64,000 nt of DNA from Lactiplantibacillus daowaiensis (GCF_005405085.1 NZ_BJDJ01000001.1:124001-188000), one strand, 5' to 3'. Shown: positions 17,019-25,951, numbered from the stretch's first letter. Made by a program: numbers and translations. The notes: generated from the sequence alone by a model not told the origin.

Positions 17019-17603
17019 GTGGTAGGTACGAAAAATAACCGACGGTCGCAAATGACGGAGCGATTGATTCAAGATAGCTTGATTCAACTACTTCAAACCC
17101 AAGACATTAACGACATTACTGTGACTGCCGTTTGCAAAGCCGCTGACATCAATCGGGGAACGTTTTATGCGCATTATGATGATGTCAAAGACTGTATGCA
17201 TACAATGGAACAAGATGCGACTAAAGAGTTATTAGCCGTCATTAATGAGCATCTGCATCCGAACTCATTGCGCGCGATTTTAACTGGTATTTTTGAAGTC
17301 GTTAAAAAACGCCATGCGGTCACGTCATTTATCTTAACGACGGACCAAGATTTCTTAATGCACTTCATTGCCACGACTAAGCGTGAGATTCTTGAGCATA
17401 ACCAAGTGCGAATCGGCAACATTAGTCCGCGCGAGAGCCAATACATGTTTGAATACTACTTAAATGGGATTGTCGGCGTCGTCCGCTATTGGCTCAAAAC
17501 CGGCTTACAAGAATCGCCAGAAGAACTGGCCAATTTTATTAATGATTGGTGGTATCGTGGTAAACCTTTCAAAGACATCTCGGACCTACCGCCGGAAGCT
17601 TAA
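17019..17603 (+). CDS. TetR family transcriptional regulator
   Basis: A 194-residue regulator with an N-terminal helix-turn-helix (ITVTAVCKAADINRGTFYAH, then YDDVKDCM) and a TetR_C-type ligand domain ending in a conserved 'NDWWYRG' motif. It starts at GTG 17019 after GAGGTG and is divergent from the large MMPL gene, which it probably represses. This arrangement is frequent for YhgE/MMPL genes in lactobacilli. Confidence 0.88.
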   Translation: MVGTKNNRRSQMTERLIQDSLIQLLQTQDINDITVTAVCKAADINRGTFYAHYDDVKDCMHTMEQDATKELLAVINEHLHPNSLRAILTGIFEVVKKRHAVTSFILTTDQDFLMHFIATTKREILEHNQVRIGNISPRESQYMFEYYLNGIVGVVRYWLKTGLQESPEELANFINDWWYRGKPFKDISDLPPEA

Positions 17604-17705
17604 GGTTATTACGAGATCACAACCTTTCTAAACGTTATCAAACACCAAACGTGCTGATTATCAGGTCCTGCTGTATCAGTATCATAATCGGTTAATTATT
17701 AATAC

Positions 17706-17843
17706 TTATATACCTAAAACAACCTGACGAATATGTTGAATGCTAATAACCTGCGTATTAAAAATATCATGCCCACCAGGATAGTGAAAGTATTCCATCC
17801 TTAATAATTGACCTGACCGACTAATCAAGTTCAATCGGGTCAT
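17706..17843 (-). other. Unclassified 45-codon frame in a 337-bp gap
   Basis: The gap 17604-17940 contains only this open frame, which includes RMEYFHYPGGHDIF. There is no ribosome site at its first ATG; an internal ATG (MEYFHYPGG) has AAGG nearby. It may be a decayed gene remnant or chance. The remainder of the gap is AT-rich with no other element apart from the terminator at 17897. Confidence 0.2.
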
Positions 17844-17896
17844 TTTAGGCTATCAAATTCACAGCAATTGCAACTTGACGACCATCAAATTAGACC

Positions 17897-17931
17897 TAAA
17901 AAATGCCCCCCAGCTCTTAAGTTGGGGGGCA
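17897..17931 (-). terminator. Terminator of alarmone synthetase gene
   Basis: TGCCCCCCA and TGGGGGGCA arms, loop around CTTAA, followed on the minus strand by a T-run. Confidence 0.9.
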
Positions 17932-17940
17932 CGCTTTGTT

Positions 17941-18639
17941 TTATGGCCGCTTATCAGGCGGTGTTTGATCATACATGCGCGTTTTAATATCGTCCATTTC
18001 TTGATCAAGTTCCGTAATCAGTTGCGCCTTTTTCGTCAGCGACTGCTGCAAGGCAACTTGATGCGGGACATTTTTCTTATAGTTCAGTTCATGTTCCAAA
18101 GAAGCCCAAAAGTTCATCGCAATCGTGCGAATCTGTAATTCGACTTCAATAATATTAGGGCCATCGACGGTGTACACCGGCACGCCCAATATGAGATGTA
18201 GACTTTGATAGCCATTGTGCTTCGGATGATGGACATAATCTTTCACCTTCAGCACTTTGATATCAGCTTGTGTCGCCAGCAAATCTTCAACAATCTTAAT
18301 ATCACTTAAGAATCGCACGATTAAGCGAATCCCAGCAATATCATGTAAGTTATTGAAAACGGCTTGAAAGGTCAGCGGTAAATTTTTACGCCGTAACTTA
18401 CCTACAATACTTTCTGGCGACTTAATTCGTGATTGCTTACTGTCAATCAACGCATACCCATATCTTAGTTCGTACTCTTGACTAATATAATCTAATTTAT
18501 CTAAGACCAGTTTCATTGCGACTTCATACCGGAGCGAATATGCCTTGAGTTGATCAACGGCTTGTAATAACTCAGGCGGGGCCGGTAAGAATCGATCATC
18601 GTCAGCTGGTTGTGATGCAGAATTACTCACATTTTCCAC
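17941..18639 (-). CDS. relP: Small alarmone synthetase, RelP/YwaC type
   Basis: A 232-residue single-domain (p)ppGpp synthetase without hydrolase or regulatory domains. It shares with YwaC/RelP: ISQEYELRYGY, SRIKSPESIVGKLRRK, HDIAGIRLIVRFLSDI, VKVKDYVHHPK.NGYQSLHL and ELQIRTIAMNFWASLEHEL. The EIQIR-type Glu and the HDIAG Asp are catalytic in the family. ATG 18639 has GGAGTGG upstream. The C-terminus is a helical tail. RelQ is the alternative, but the ISQEY and NGYQSLHLI context is nearer RelP; that choice is from memory. Confidence 0.85.
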   Translation of the reverse strand: MENVSNSASQPADDDRFLPAPPELLQAVDQLKAYSLRYEVAMKLVLDKLDYISQEYELRYGYALIDSKQSRIKSPESIVGKLRRKNLPLTFQAVFNNLHDIAGIRLIVRFLSDIKIVEDLLATQADIKVLKVKDYVHHPKHNGYQSLHLILGVPVYTVDGPNIIEVELQIRTIAMNFWASLEHELNYKKNVPHQVALQQSLTKKAQLITELDQEMDDIKTRMYDQTPPDKRP

Positions 18640-18683
18640 TCCAATGGTGAACGCTTTCTCTCAAATGCCTAAATTGAGGCGGC

Positions 18684-18971
18684 TTATTGAATCGTGACAA
18701 CCCAGTCGCTAACAATCTGATCATACGCGACTTGATACGTGTCCCCGCCAGCTGAATAACTCAACTGACCGTTAACATCTTTGAACTCACTCGGGATTAA
18801 CCCGTGCCCTTCCAACACATTTAAGTGACCCCAAACCATGCGATCCTCTAAAAAATGTTCGAAACGTTGCCAGAAGCGTTTAAAGCTAGCGAAATCTACG
18901 ATGTCGGCCACTTCGTTGCGTAAGACCTCAGCGTCAAATTCGATGCGAATGTTAGTACTACGTGGTGCCAA
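18684..18971 (-). CDS. Hypothetical cytoplasmic protein, 95 aa
   Basis: A small soluble protein without signal, membrane segment or motif I can name. It starts at TTG 18971 after GGAGGAGA, a strong ribosome site that supports it being real. It is 44 nt upstream of relP on the same strand and may be co-transcribed. Function unknown. Confidence 0.65.
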   Translation of the reverse strand: MAPRSTNIRIEFDAEVLRNEVADIVDFASFKRFWQRFEHFLEDRMVWGHLNVLEGHGLIPSEFKDVNGQLSYSAGGDTYQVAYDQIVSDWVVTIQ

Positions 18972-19122
18972 ACAATCTCCTCCCCACTCAAAAAAAGTGC
19001 TGACTACCCCCTAATCATAACGATAATCATCACCCGACGCAATCATTAACCGACCGCTAATAATTATCGTGTCAACAAACTGCGCCGAAAACTCCTGTAA
19101 ACGACGCAGTCCTTAAATTGAT

Positions 19123-20523
19123 TTAGTTAATTTTTCGTTTAGGATTCAATAGATTCATCGGGTCAAATAAGGCTTTGATTTGATGTTGGATTTGATCAAC
19201 ATCTTCACCCAATTCAGCGTTGTTCCATTGATTCTTCAACATGCCAACCGCATGTTCACCAGAAATCGTCCCGCCTAAAGCCAAAGTCTTATTAAACATC
19301 TCTTGTAAGGCAACAATGACATTTTCAGGCACTTCAGTTTCGTCTTTTGGCCAGATCAACGTTGGATGCACATTCCCATCACCTGCGTGACCAGCGGTGT
19401 AAATCTTAACGCCTAACCGCTTGCCAAGGTCTTGAATATAATCCATTAATGGCGCTAACTGTGACAATGGTACGGCCATATCTTCCATAATATGGTTTTG
19501 CCCAGCAAAGACCGCTGGTAACATATCTTGTCGCAACTTTTCTAGTTTAGCTTGTTCGGCTGGATCAGTCGTGACGGTGACATGACTAGCTTGTTGGTCA
19601 GCCAACAGTTGCTTGACCACATTCATACTAGCCGTCCCACCATTATCTAGCTTGAAAATCAACATCGCACCATTGTTATCGGCATAATGGGTCTTTTCAT
19701 ACCGGTCTAACGCAATCACGGTGTTGCCATCGAGTGCTTCTAGCATTGTTGGGTAGACCCCTGAAATCCGAATTGCAGTCACGGCTTTGGCTAAGGCGGT
19801 CATATTATCAAAGAAGGCGACCCCCATCACGGGTGTTCCAAGTGGAATCGGCAATAATTTGACGATAACTTGGGTAATAATGCCCAATGTGCCTTCTGAG
19901 CCGACCATTAATTGGGTCAAATCGTAACCAAAGGCTTGTTTGAGCGTCCGACCACCGAATTGGACTTCGCGGCCATCAGCTAAGACCACTTTAACGCCTA
20001 ATACGTTATCCTTTGTCGCGCCATACTTCACCGTACTCATCCCACCAGCATTCGTGGCGACATTACCCCCAATACCAGAGATTGGCTTAGAACCGGGATC
20101 TGGGGCATAAAACATCCCTTGCTTCCGGGCTTCGCGGTCTAAATCGCCATTGATGACCCCGGGTTCAACGACCGCTAATGAATCGTCTTTACTGATCTCT
20201 AAAATCCGATTCATCTTAGCCGTCGACAAAATCAAGCCACCCGCTAAGCCATCAGAACCAATCACCGTACTCGTCGTTTGTGCTTGGGGAACGACTGGCA
20301 AATGAAATTTACGCGCCGTCTTTAACACCCCTTGCACATCTTTAGTCGATTGCGCTTCAATGTAGGCTAACGCTAACCCACTATCATCATCAGTTAGATT
20401 CTTGCTGAATGAAAATTTTTGTAACGTTGCTGCATCGGTTAACACTTGACCATCTGGTACTTGTGCCGTTAAAAAGGTCACGACATCAGCATCGGAAAAA
20501 GCTTTAAAAACTGTCACATTCAA
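19123..20523 (-). CDS. FAD-linked oxidase, GlcD/D-lactate dehydrogenase family
   Basis: A 466-residue flavoprotein of the vanillyl-alcohol oxidase fold. The N-terminal FAD domain shows PGVINGD, DPGSKPISGIGGNVATNAGG and GSEGTLGIIT; the C-terminal domain shows the metal/substrate motifs TAGHAGDGNVHPT and GGTISGEHAVG, ending NPKRKIN where most members have NPGK. These proteins oxidise D-2-hydroxy acids such as D-lactate or glycolate. No glcE/glcF partners with Fe-S motifs are adjacent, so it acts alone or with an unlinked acceptor. Start at ATG 20523; a plausible but weak terminator lies near 19078-19113. Confidence 0.88.
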   Translation of the reverse strand: MNVTVFKAFSDADVVTFLTAQVPDGQVLTDAATLQKFSFSKNLTDDDSGLALAYIEAQSTKDVQGVLKTARKFHLPVVPQAQTTSTVIGSDGLAGGLILSTAKMNRILEISKDDSLAVVEPGVINGDLDREARKQGMFYAPDPGSKPISGIGGNVATNAGGMSTVKYGATKDNVLGVKVVLADGREVQFGGRTLKQAFGYDLTQLMVGSEGTLGIITQVIVKLLPIPLGTPVMGVAFFDNMTALAKAVTAIRISGVYPTMLEALDGNTVIALDRYEKTHYADNNGAMLIFKLDNGGTASMNVVKQLLADQQASHVTVTTDPAEQAKLEKLRQDMLPAVFAGQNHIMEDMAVPLSQLAPLMDYIQDLGKRLGVKIYTAGHAGDGNVHPTLIWPKDETEVPENVIVALQEMFNKTLALGGTISGEHAVGMLKNQWNNAELGEDVDQIQHQIKALFDPMNLLNPKRKIN

Positions 20524-20834
20524 GACCTCACTTCATATTATGATCCGCCAACTTTTGATACGGTTAACAACTTGTATCTTGCTATTGTGATCGAGTCCGA
20601 CCACATTGTCGCAGTTGACGTTGCCAACTTAATTCACAGTCTCAGTATAGGCCAAAATAAAAGATCTAACTATTAATCTGCACGCAATCTTAACGAAGTG
20701 TTTAGACACTTACCTTTTAAGCAAGTTTAGTGGTATTTATTTTTTTGATTCTCTACACTTAATTTTAGTATTTTTCAACGACCATGTTTACCGCTATGCT
20801 AAATAGCAGTTACCAAAAAAGAGGGGTGCAACAC
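20524..20834. other. 311-bp divergent intergenic region
   Basis: It separates the FAD oxidase and LCP genes. I see a short hairpin (AAGTGT/ACACTT around 20695-20710), an AT-rich tract (20725-20775) and weak promoter-like matches, but no clear operator. Confidence 0.4.
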
Positions 20835-21860
20835 ATGCAACATATGGGACGTTCAAAGCGGCGACCGCTTTGGTTAATCTTTGTACTGGTCGTCGTCATT
20901 ATCGCCGCAATCGTGGTGGGGTTACGATTACATCAAGCACAAGCACGTTATCAAACGAAAATTTATACGGGGACTAAAGCTGATTCAGTTGATACAAGCA
21001 AACCGATGAGTATCCTACTACTTGGCACAGATACTGGGGCCGATGGGCGCATCACCAAAGGTAATTCAGATACGATCATGGTCGTAACGATCAATCCGAA
21101 GACGAAAAAGACTGTCATCACCAGTATTCCGCGCGATACATTAGCACAGATGGTTGGCACTAAAACAACGAATGTGCAAAAGTTAAATGCCGCTTACAAT
21201 ATTGGCGGCTCAACGATGGCCAAAGCCAGCGTTAGCAAACTATTGAACATTCCAATCAATTACTATGCCACGATCAACATGGGCGGCTTAAAACAAATCG
21301 TCGATGCCGTGGGCGGTGTCACGATTAAAAGTCCCATGAAAGTCAGTTATGATCATATTACGATTACTAAAGGTCGCCATCACTTAAATGGTAAGCAAGC
21401 TTTAACCTATACCCGGATGCGTTATCAAGATCCCCGTGGTGATTACGGTCGACAATTACGTCAACAACAAGTTATGAAGGCCGTTTTAACTAAGCTAGCA
21501 GCCACCAAAACATTGACGCGCTATAACCAGTTACTGGATTCTTTAAGCAACAACTTGCGGACTGATCTAAGTTTTAATGACCTAGTGGCCTTAGCAACGA
21601 ATGACCACGCCAACACCAAGCACATTACGTCACACCAAATGGTCTTAACGCCAGCCTGGATCAATACGAGTGCCTATCAAATCGCCAGCACCGCGAAGTT
21701 ACAATCAACTTCTGATGCCATTCGCAAACAGCTAGGCCTTAAGTCCGAAAAGATCGACAATATTGAAACCAAGTTAAATGCATTAAATACAGACTATGAT
21801 GGCGTCAATAACTTGAACTACAACACTGATGGTCTAGATACCATCACCTACACCGACTAA
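20835..21860 (+). CDS. LytR-CpsA-Psr (LCP) family protein
   Basis: A 341-residue type II membrane protein: basic N-terminus (GRSKRRPLW), one membrane helix (~12-33), then the LCP domain with ILLLGTDTG, the Arg/Asp residues in GNSDTIMVVTINP and SIPRDT, NAAYNIGG, and TYTRMRYQDPRGDYGRQLRQQ. LCP enzymes attach wall teichoic acids or polysaccharides from undecaprenyl carriers to peptidoglycan. I chose ATG 20835, preceded by GAGGGGTG; the frame stays open 51 nt upstream without a ribosome site. No polysaccharide genes are adjacent. Confidence 0.92.
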   Translation: MQHMGRSKRRPLWLIFVLVVVIIAAIVVGLRLHQAQARYQTKIYTGTKADSVDTSKPMSILLLGTDTGADGRITKGNSDTIMVVTINPKTKKTVITSIPRDTLAQMVGTKTTNVQKLNAAYNIGGSTMAKASVSKLLNIPINYYATINMGGLKQIVDAVGGVTIKSPMKVSYDHITITKGRHHLNGKQALTYTRMRYQDPRGDYGRQLRQQQVMKAVLTKLAATKTLTRYNQLLDSLSNNLRTDLSFNDLVALATNDHANTKHITSHQMVLTPAWINTSAYQIASTAKLQSTSDAIRKQLGLKSEKIDNIETKLNALNTDYDGVNNLNYNTDGLDTITYTD

Positions 21861-21882
21861 AAAATACTGACAGCAGCTAACT

Positions 21883-21941
21883 AAAATAAGACCGATGTAA
21901 CCGTGAGTGATTGTCTCTTCACGTTACATCGGTCTTATTTT
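21883..21941. terminator. Bidirectional terminator
   Basis: AAAATAAGACCGATGTAAC pairs perfectly with its complement at 21923-21941. It closes the LCP gene and could serve the minus-strand gene at 22021. Confidence 0.9.
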
Positions 21942-22020
21942 GTTGCCGCCTATCGCACTTGGCGTCACCAGTTTGTAAGCTGGCCTTACTAATCCACTAA
22001 CCCGTTAATCGTCGGACAGA

Positions 22021-22287
22021 CTAACAGACGGCACCTCGTTGCCAAGTCGCTAATTGTGAAATCAGGCCACCCGTATTATCGTTAAATTCATATTTTTTAT
22101 TCGCCGTAGCAGCTTCTGCATGCTGCTGATGAATATGCAAATCTTGCATACTTACCGTTAACGAGAATGGCTTAAATGCTTGTGTTGACCAGATTTTCAG
22201 CTGGTCGGCTTGCCGTTCGACGGCCACAAAAAAGTACCGTTCAATCATCGTTTTCAAATCAACCTGTTTTAAAATGCCAGTTTCCAT
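22021..22287 (-). CDS. Hypothetical protein, 88 aa
   Basis: A small soluble protein of unknown function. No signal, membrane helix or named motif is visible. The ATG at 22287 (METGILKQ) is well spaced from GAGGAGA; the upstream ATG at 22296 overlaps that site. Its promoter carries a striking palindrome (22331-22346). Confidence 0.6.
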   Translation of the reverse strand: METGILKQVDLKTMIERYFFVAVERQADQLKIWSTQAFKPFSLTVSMQDLHIHQQHAEAATANKKYEFNDNTGGLISQLATWQRGAVC

Positions 22288-22320
22288 GACTAGCATCTCC
22301 TCTCTACTTCTTATGGCTCT

Positions 22321-22351
22321 ACTATACCGACTGAAACGCGTTTCAGGTCAA
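22321..22351 (-). promoter_or_regulatory. Promoter with 16-bp palindromic operator
   Basis: On the minus strand TTGACC (22346-22351) and TATAGT (22321-22326) are separated by 19 nt. The perfect palindrome CTGAAACGCGTTTCAG (22331-22346) fills the spacer. The centre is GC rather than the CG of cre sites, pointing to another regulator. Confidence 0.6.
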
Positions 22352-22516
22352 GCCGCCACGCTTAACTTTTTTAATTGAAACTAAGATTATTACATTTTAG
22401 TAACAGTCACTTAAAATACTAGGCTTATTAGTCAAATGGTTGTACTATATTACTGAACCATTTTCCTCGGCTAGGAAGCGTTTTACAGCCGATTATTTGT
22501 AAAGGAGTTGCCCACC

Positions 22517-22828
22517 ATGATCAAGACTGCGCCAGTACATCATCAAACGTATTGTTACTTAATTGAGTTGACCGGCAATGCACAAACTGATTTATTAATG
22601 ACTTTATCAGCTGCGGAACAAAATCTGGGCGACTGGGAACGGGTCTATTCGGCCAAGTTACCAACATGGCGCTTGTGGACCAACGCAAACGCGGATGTCG
22701 TCCGCTTTACCGTCACGCACTTGATTGCGCGGCATGCGTTACCCCAAAATGATTATTGGCTGATTCAATACCGCGGGCATGACCACCGGCATCCTAAGAT
22801 GCTGCATCCGCAATTCCACACCCGCTAA
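22517..22828 (+). CDS. Hypothetical protein, 103 aa
   Basis: A soluble, His- and Trp-containing small protein with no recognised domain. The ATG at 22517 sits 9 nt behind AAAGGAG; the TTG at 22508 directly abuts that site and is less likely. A hairpin (TCGGCT/AGCCGA, about 22468-22494) lies in its 5' region. It is monocistronic. Function unknown. Confidence 0.6.
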   Translation: MIKTAPVHHQTYCYLIELTGNAQTDLLMTLSAAEQNLGDWERVYSAKLPTWRLWTNANADVVRFTVTHLIARHALPQNDYWLIQYRGHDHRHPKMLHPQFHTR

Positions 22829-22984
22829 CTTCTAAATAACATTGTTCTGACTGGCATTTACACCATGTAGATACCAGTTTTAATTTACCCTTTTTTTGAA
22901 AAACAGTGGTTTTAGTCCAGTTTGATTAACTTTTTAGCTATAATGAGAACAATAACTAATCGCCCCTAGGAGGCCTGCTTTAAA

Positions 22985-23689
22985 ATGAAGAACACGATTA
23001 TGATCGTTGAAGATGAACTGAGTTTGTCAGGCTATTTGACTAAAGAACTTCAATTTGAAGACTTTGAGATTGTGGTTGCCAATGATGGTTTAGCCGCAAT
23101 GGACACTTACGACGCCCACAAAAATGACTTATTACTGATCCTATTAGATTGGATGTTACCAAAGCTTGATGGGATGGAAGTCTTACGCCGAATTCGCAAA
23201 CATGACCAAGTCCCCGTCATTATTATGACTGCTCGTGATTATGTTGGTGATAAGGTCGCTGGCCTTGATAATGGTGCCGATGACTACATCACCAAGCCCT
23301 TTGAAATCGAAGAACTACTCGCACGGATTCGGGTCATTCAACGCCGCGCCGAACATCAGACTGATACCAGCCAAGTTTATCAGCTCGACGACGTTATTTT
23401 AGATACGAAAGCCCACCGGGTCACTTGTGCGGGTGAAGACGTGCAATTGACCCATCGTGAATATGACTTATTGCAATTCTTCTTAGCCCATCCTGATCAA
23501 GTCTTTACGCGTGACGAATTACTCGACCAAGTTTGGGGCGCTGACTTTTTAGGGCAACAAAACGTGGTCGATGTTTACGTCGGTTACTTACGCAATAAAG
23601 TTGATGGCGACAACGATACGCCACTGATTGAAACCGTTCGTGGCGTTGGTTATAAACTAAGGGAGTCGACAGCCAATGGCGAAAACTAA
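22985..23689 (+). CDS. OmpR/PhoB-family response regulator
   Basis: A 234-residue two-component regulator. The receiver domain has the acidic pair (VEDE), phosphoacceptor Asp55 (LLLDWMLP), a Thr switch (IIMTARD) and the conserved Lys (ITKPFEIEELLAR). The C-terminal winged helix (LTHREYDLLQFFL...VVDVYVGYLRNKV...TVRGVGYKL) is OmpR type. A good AGGAGGCC lies upstream. The histidine kinase gene overlaps its 3' end by 14 nt, so the pair is coupled. Stimulus unknown; the receiver resembles the ArlR/CsrR group. Confidence 0.93.
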   Translation: MKNTIMIVEDELSLSGYLTKELQFEDFEIVVANDGLAAMDTYDAHKNDLLLILLDWMLPKLDGMEVLRRIRKHDQVPVIIMTARDYVGDKVAGLDNGADDYITKPFEIEELLARIRVIQRRAEHQTDTSQVYQLDDVILDTKAHRVTCAGEDVQLTHREYDLLQFFLAHPDQVFTRDELLDQVWGADFLGQQNVVDVYVGYLRNKVDGDNDTPLIETVRGVGYKLRESTANGEN

Positions 23690-25064
23690 ACCTGCAATTC
23701 CAACTTACGAACAACTCATCAACAAAGAGATCAAGCGACTCGTTTTACTGATTACATTCATTATTAGCCTGGTCATTCTCGTGATGGTGGGCACGCAACA
23801 GACCCTAAACACAAGTCGGGAGGCTCGGGATTTAATGACCAGTTTGAATCAGGCCAACATTAAAGACGTGCCTAGTTTTATTCATTGGAATAACACGACC
23901 ACCCGTAATACGAAACAACCAGCCTTCATTCGGGTGTCCACGCAAAAAGCCACGTTAACCACGACCACTAAAGGCAAACGGACAATTTTAACCTCACCAT
24001 CATCCAAAGCCTTTTTTGCCCGTAATCAGACGAAACTATTCGGTAGTCTGGTTTACGTCCGGGGGTTTGGCTTCTTCTTAGCATATACGCAAAAAGATGG
24101 TAATAACACCTATCAGCTTTGGGTTAGTCTGCGACGCTTGATTAATAGTTTGTTGATTTTGATTGCTTTAATTATCGTTGTTATGGTGGCAGCATCAACT
24201 TTAGGCACTTGGTGGGCGCATCGTCTAGCTTCACGGCTAAGCGCACCCACGATTGCATTACTGCATGAGACCAAATACACGTCTAATGACCCCGACGCCG
24301 ATCAACCGACCTTAACTGTGCCGGATAGTCCAAGAGAAATCAACGACTTAGGCCAAGCCTTCAATGAATTATTACTGGCACAAAACCAACGACTACAACA
24401 CGAACGTCAATTCATTTCCGATGCGTCGCATGAACTACGGACACCAATCGCCGCAATTCGTGGTAATTTGAGCCTCATCCGTCGGCGCAGAGATGCCCAT
24501 CCGGAAGTGATTCCGGAATCTTTAGACTTTATTGATGAAGAATCCTTACGCATGCAACATTTGATTGAAAACTTACTGCATCTCTCACGGGCTGACCGCG
24601 CCAAAATCGAACTAAGTGACCAAGACTTATCTTATTTGGTTTTACAATTAGGTGAACATTACCAACCAACCTTGGCACCACAGCTTTTACAAGTTAATGT
24701 TGATCCTAATATCCACGTCAAAGGCAATGCGGAGATGCTCCAACAAATCGTGGTTGCGTTACTCGATAATGCCCATAAGTATTCACCCGATGATCAACCA
24801 ATCACTTTAAGTCTGCATCAAACAGCGCAAACGATCGACTTAGCCATCGCTGACCACGGTGAGGGGATTCCTGATGACCAAAAGAATGCGGTCTTCCAAC
24901 GCTTCTACCGCGTTGACCAGTCACGGTCACAAGCCATCGAAGGCAGTGGACTAGGTTTAGCCATCGTCCAACAACTCGTCGCGTTAAACCAAGCCACGAT
25001 TAAAATCACCAATAATCACCCACAAGGCAGTATCTTTACCGTCAGTTGGCAGTTAAGTGACTGA
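23676..25064 (+). CDS. Sensor histidine kinase, partner of the preceding regulator
   Basis: A 462-residue membrane kinase: helix 1 (~24-43), extracytoplasmic sensor of ~110 residues, helix 2 (~157-178), HAMP-like linker, H-box SDASHELRTPIAAIRG, N-box LLDNAHKYSPDD, G1 DHGEGIP, F-box FQRFYRVD and G2 GSGLGLAIV. All catalytic motifs are intact. The overlap with the response regulator supports a dedicated pair. It is followed by the structured region at 25072. Confidence 0.93.
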   Translation: MAKTKPAIPTYEQLINKEIKRLVLLITFIISLVILVMVGTQQTLNTSREARDLMTSLNQANIKDVPSFIHWNNTTTRNTKQPAFIRVSTQKATLTTTTKGKRTILTSPSSKAFFARNQTKLFGSLVYVRGFGFFLAYTQKDGNNTYQLWVSLRRLINSLLILIALIIVVMVAASTLGTWWAHRLASRLSAPTIALLHETKYTSNDPDADQPTLTVPDSPREINDLGQAFNELLLAQNQRLQHERQFISDASHELRTPIAAIRGNLSLIRRRRDAHPEVIPESLDFIDEESLRMQHLIENLLHLSRADRAKIELSDQDLSYLVLQLGEHYQPTLAPQLLQVNVDPNIHVKGNAEMLQQIVVALLDNAHKYSPDDQPITLSLHQTAQTIDLAIADHGEGIPDDQKNAVFQRFYRVDQSRSQAIEGSGLGLAIVQQLVALNQATIKITNNHPQGSIFTVSWQLSD

Positions 25065-25071
25065 TTTTGAG

Positions 25072-25580
25072 GCTAGCACATCTAATATCAGTGTGTTAGC
25101 TGCTTCCGGCCGACCGTAATTCCATCTGCTATGAGGACCGGTCCAAGCCTGTAACCCGGTCTTGAACCTCGCTTTAATGCTTTGTCAAACCCACAAATCA
25201 TTAAAGACGTCCGTCCTGTAAACGGCAAACCCACCCGTTAACATGGCAGATTCCATTACGGTCGACCTACAGCTAGCAAGGTGTTCCTTACAACTCTACT
25301 CACTATCAAGCTCGCCAATATCAAACTAGGCGTAGGCAATCAGTGATGAAGCAGTGGTGCAAGTGGCATTAGCTCGGCGTTTTTTGCCGAGGTTATACCA
25401 CGGACGACCTTGGTCATTTGCGGGTTTGGCAAAGGATCAAGGCGAGGCTAAAGACCGATTCTTAGGCTTTAGCCGGTCCGCACCTCAGCTGAAATCGCTG
25501 ATTGCCGGAGCTGGAAAAATACTATTTTCAATCATTACACCAAATGGCGCTAATCCTTTTAAATCAAGGGTTAGCGCCAT
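25072..25580 (+). ncRNA. Candidate large structured non-coding RNA (two domains)
   Basis: This 638-bp gap is mostly filled by nested complementary segments. Domain 1: 25095-25102 with 25270-25277, 25111-25120 with 25255-25264 (10/10), 25124-25133 with 25242-25251, enclosing hairpins 25136-25141/25156-25161, 25172-25179/25199-25206 and 25211-25214/25222-25225. Domain 2: 25335-25347 pairs with 25494-25506 (13 bp, one G-U), enclosing 25373-25378/25386-25391 and 25446-25453/25467-25474. Mismatches are mostly G-U. A strong terminator ends it on the plus strand. No promoter is obvious, so it may be the 3' tail of the two-component transcript. I recognise no known RNA class. Confidence 0.55.
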
Positions 25581-25585
25581 TTTTG
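25543..25585 (+). terminator. Strong terminator
   Basis: AATGGCGCTAA.CCTT pairs with AAGG.TTAGCGCCATT around a short AT loop, then T-run. It ends the structured region. Confidence 0.9.
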
Positions 25586-25702
25586 TTTAAACATAAGTTG
25601 GTTTCTAAGAAAATCTTATTTAATGCTTACGATAACTCGGTAGTTGATTGGTGGATTTGCCGGTAAACTAAAGTCATTCAATTAAGCAAGGAGCTAATCA
25701 AA

Positions 25703-25951
25703 ATGTTACTAGATACCGATCCTAAAATTAAAAACATCACCGCCGTCCATCTGGTCAAAGTGTTCTACCCACTTGTGATTGCTAAGACTGAACAAGGTGA
25801 ATACATTCAAGTGAAATTGAGTGATGACCAACTTAGTGATCCGCTATTCTGGGAAACCGCCCGTGACCTTTGCAAGAATCAACTTTGGGTGCCAATGGGT
25901 CGCAAGTTCCATCAATTGCTTTCAAATGACTGGTTGATCCCAACCGTTTAA
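25703..25951 (+). CDS. Hypothetical protein, 82 aa
   Basis: A small soluble protein with no named motif (central KVFYPLVIAKTEQGEYIQVK looks like a beta hairpin). ATG 25703 has AAGGAG upstream. The next gene starts 47 nt downstream on the same strand and could be co-transcribed. Confidence 0.65.
   Translation: MLLDTDPKIKNITAVHLVKVFYPLVIAKTEQGEYIQVKLSDDQLSDPLFWETARDLCKNQLWVPMGRKFHQLLSNDWLIPTV

Noticed and set aside
22331-22346. Palindrome as a CcpA cre site
   Set aside because: The centre is GC where cre requires CG.
25354-25590. 78-codon frame inside the 25-kb non-coding region
   Set aside because: It has no ribosome site, runs through the long stems and the terminator, and has no protein-like pattern.
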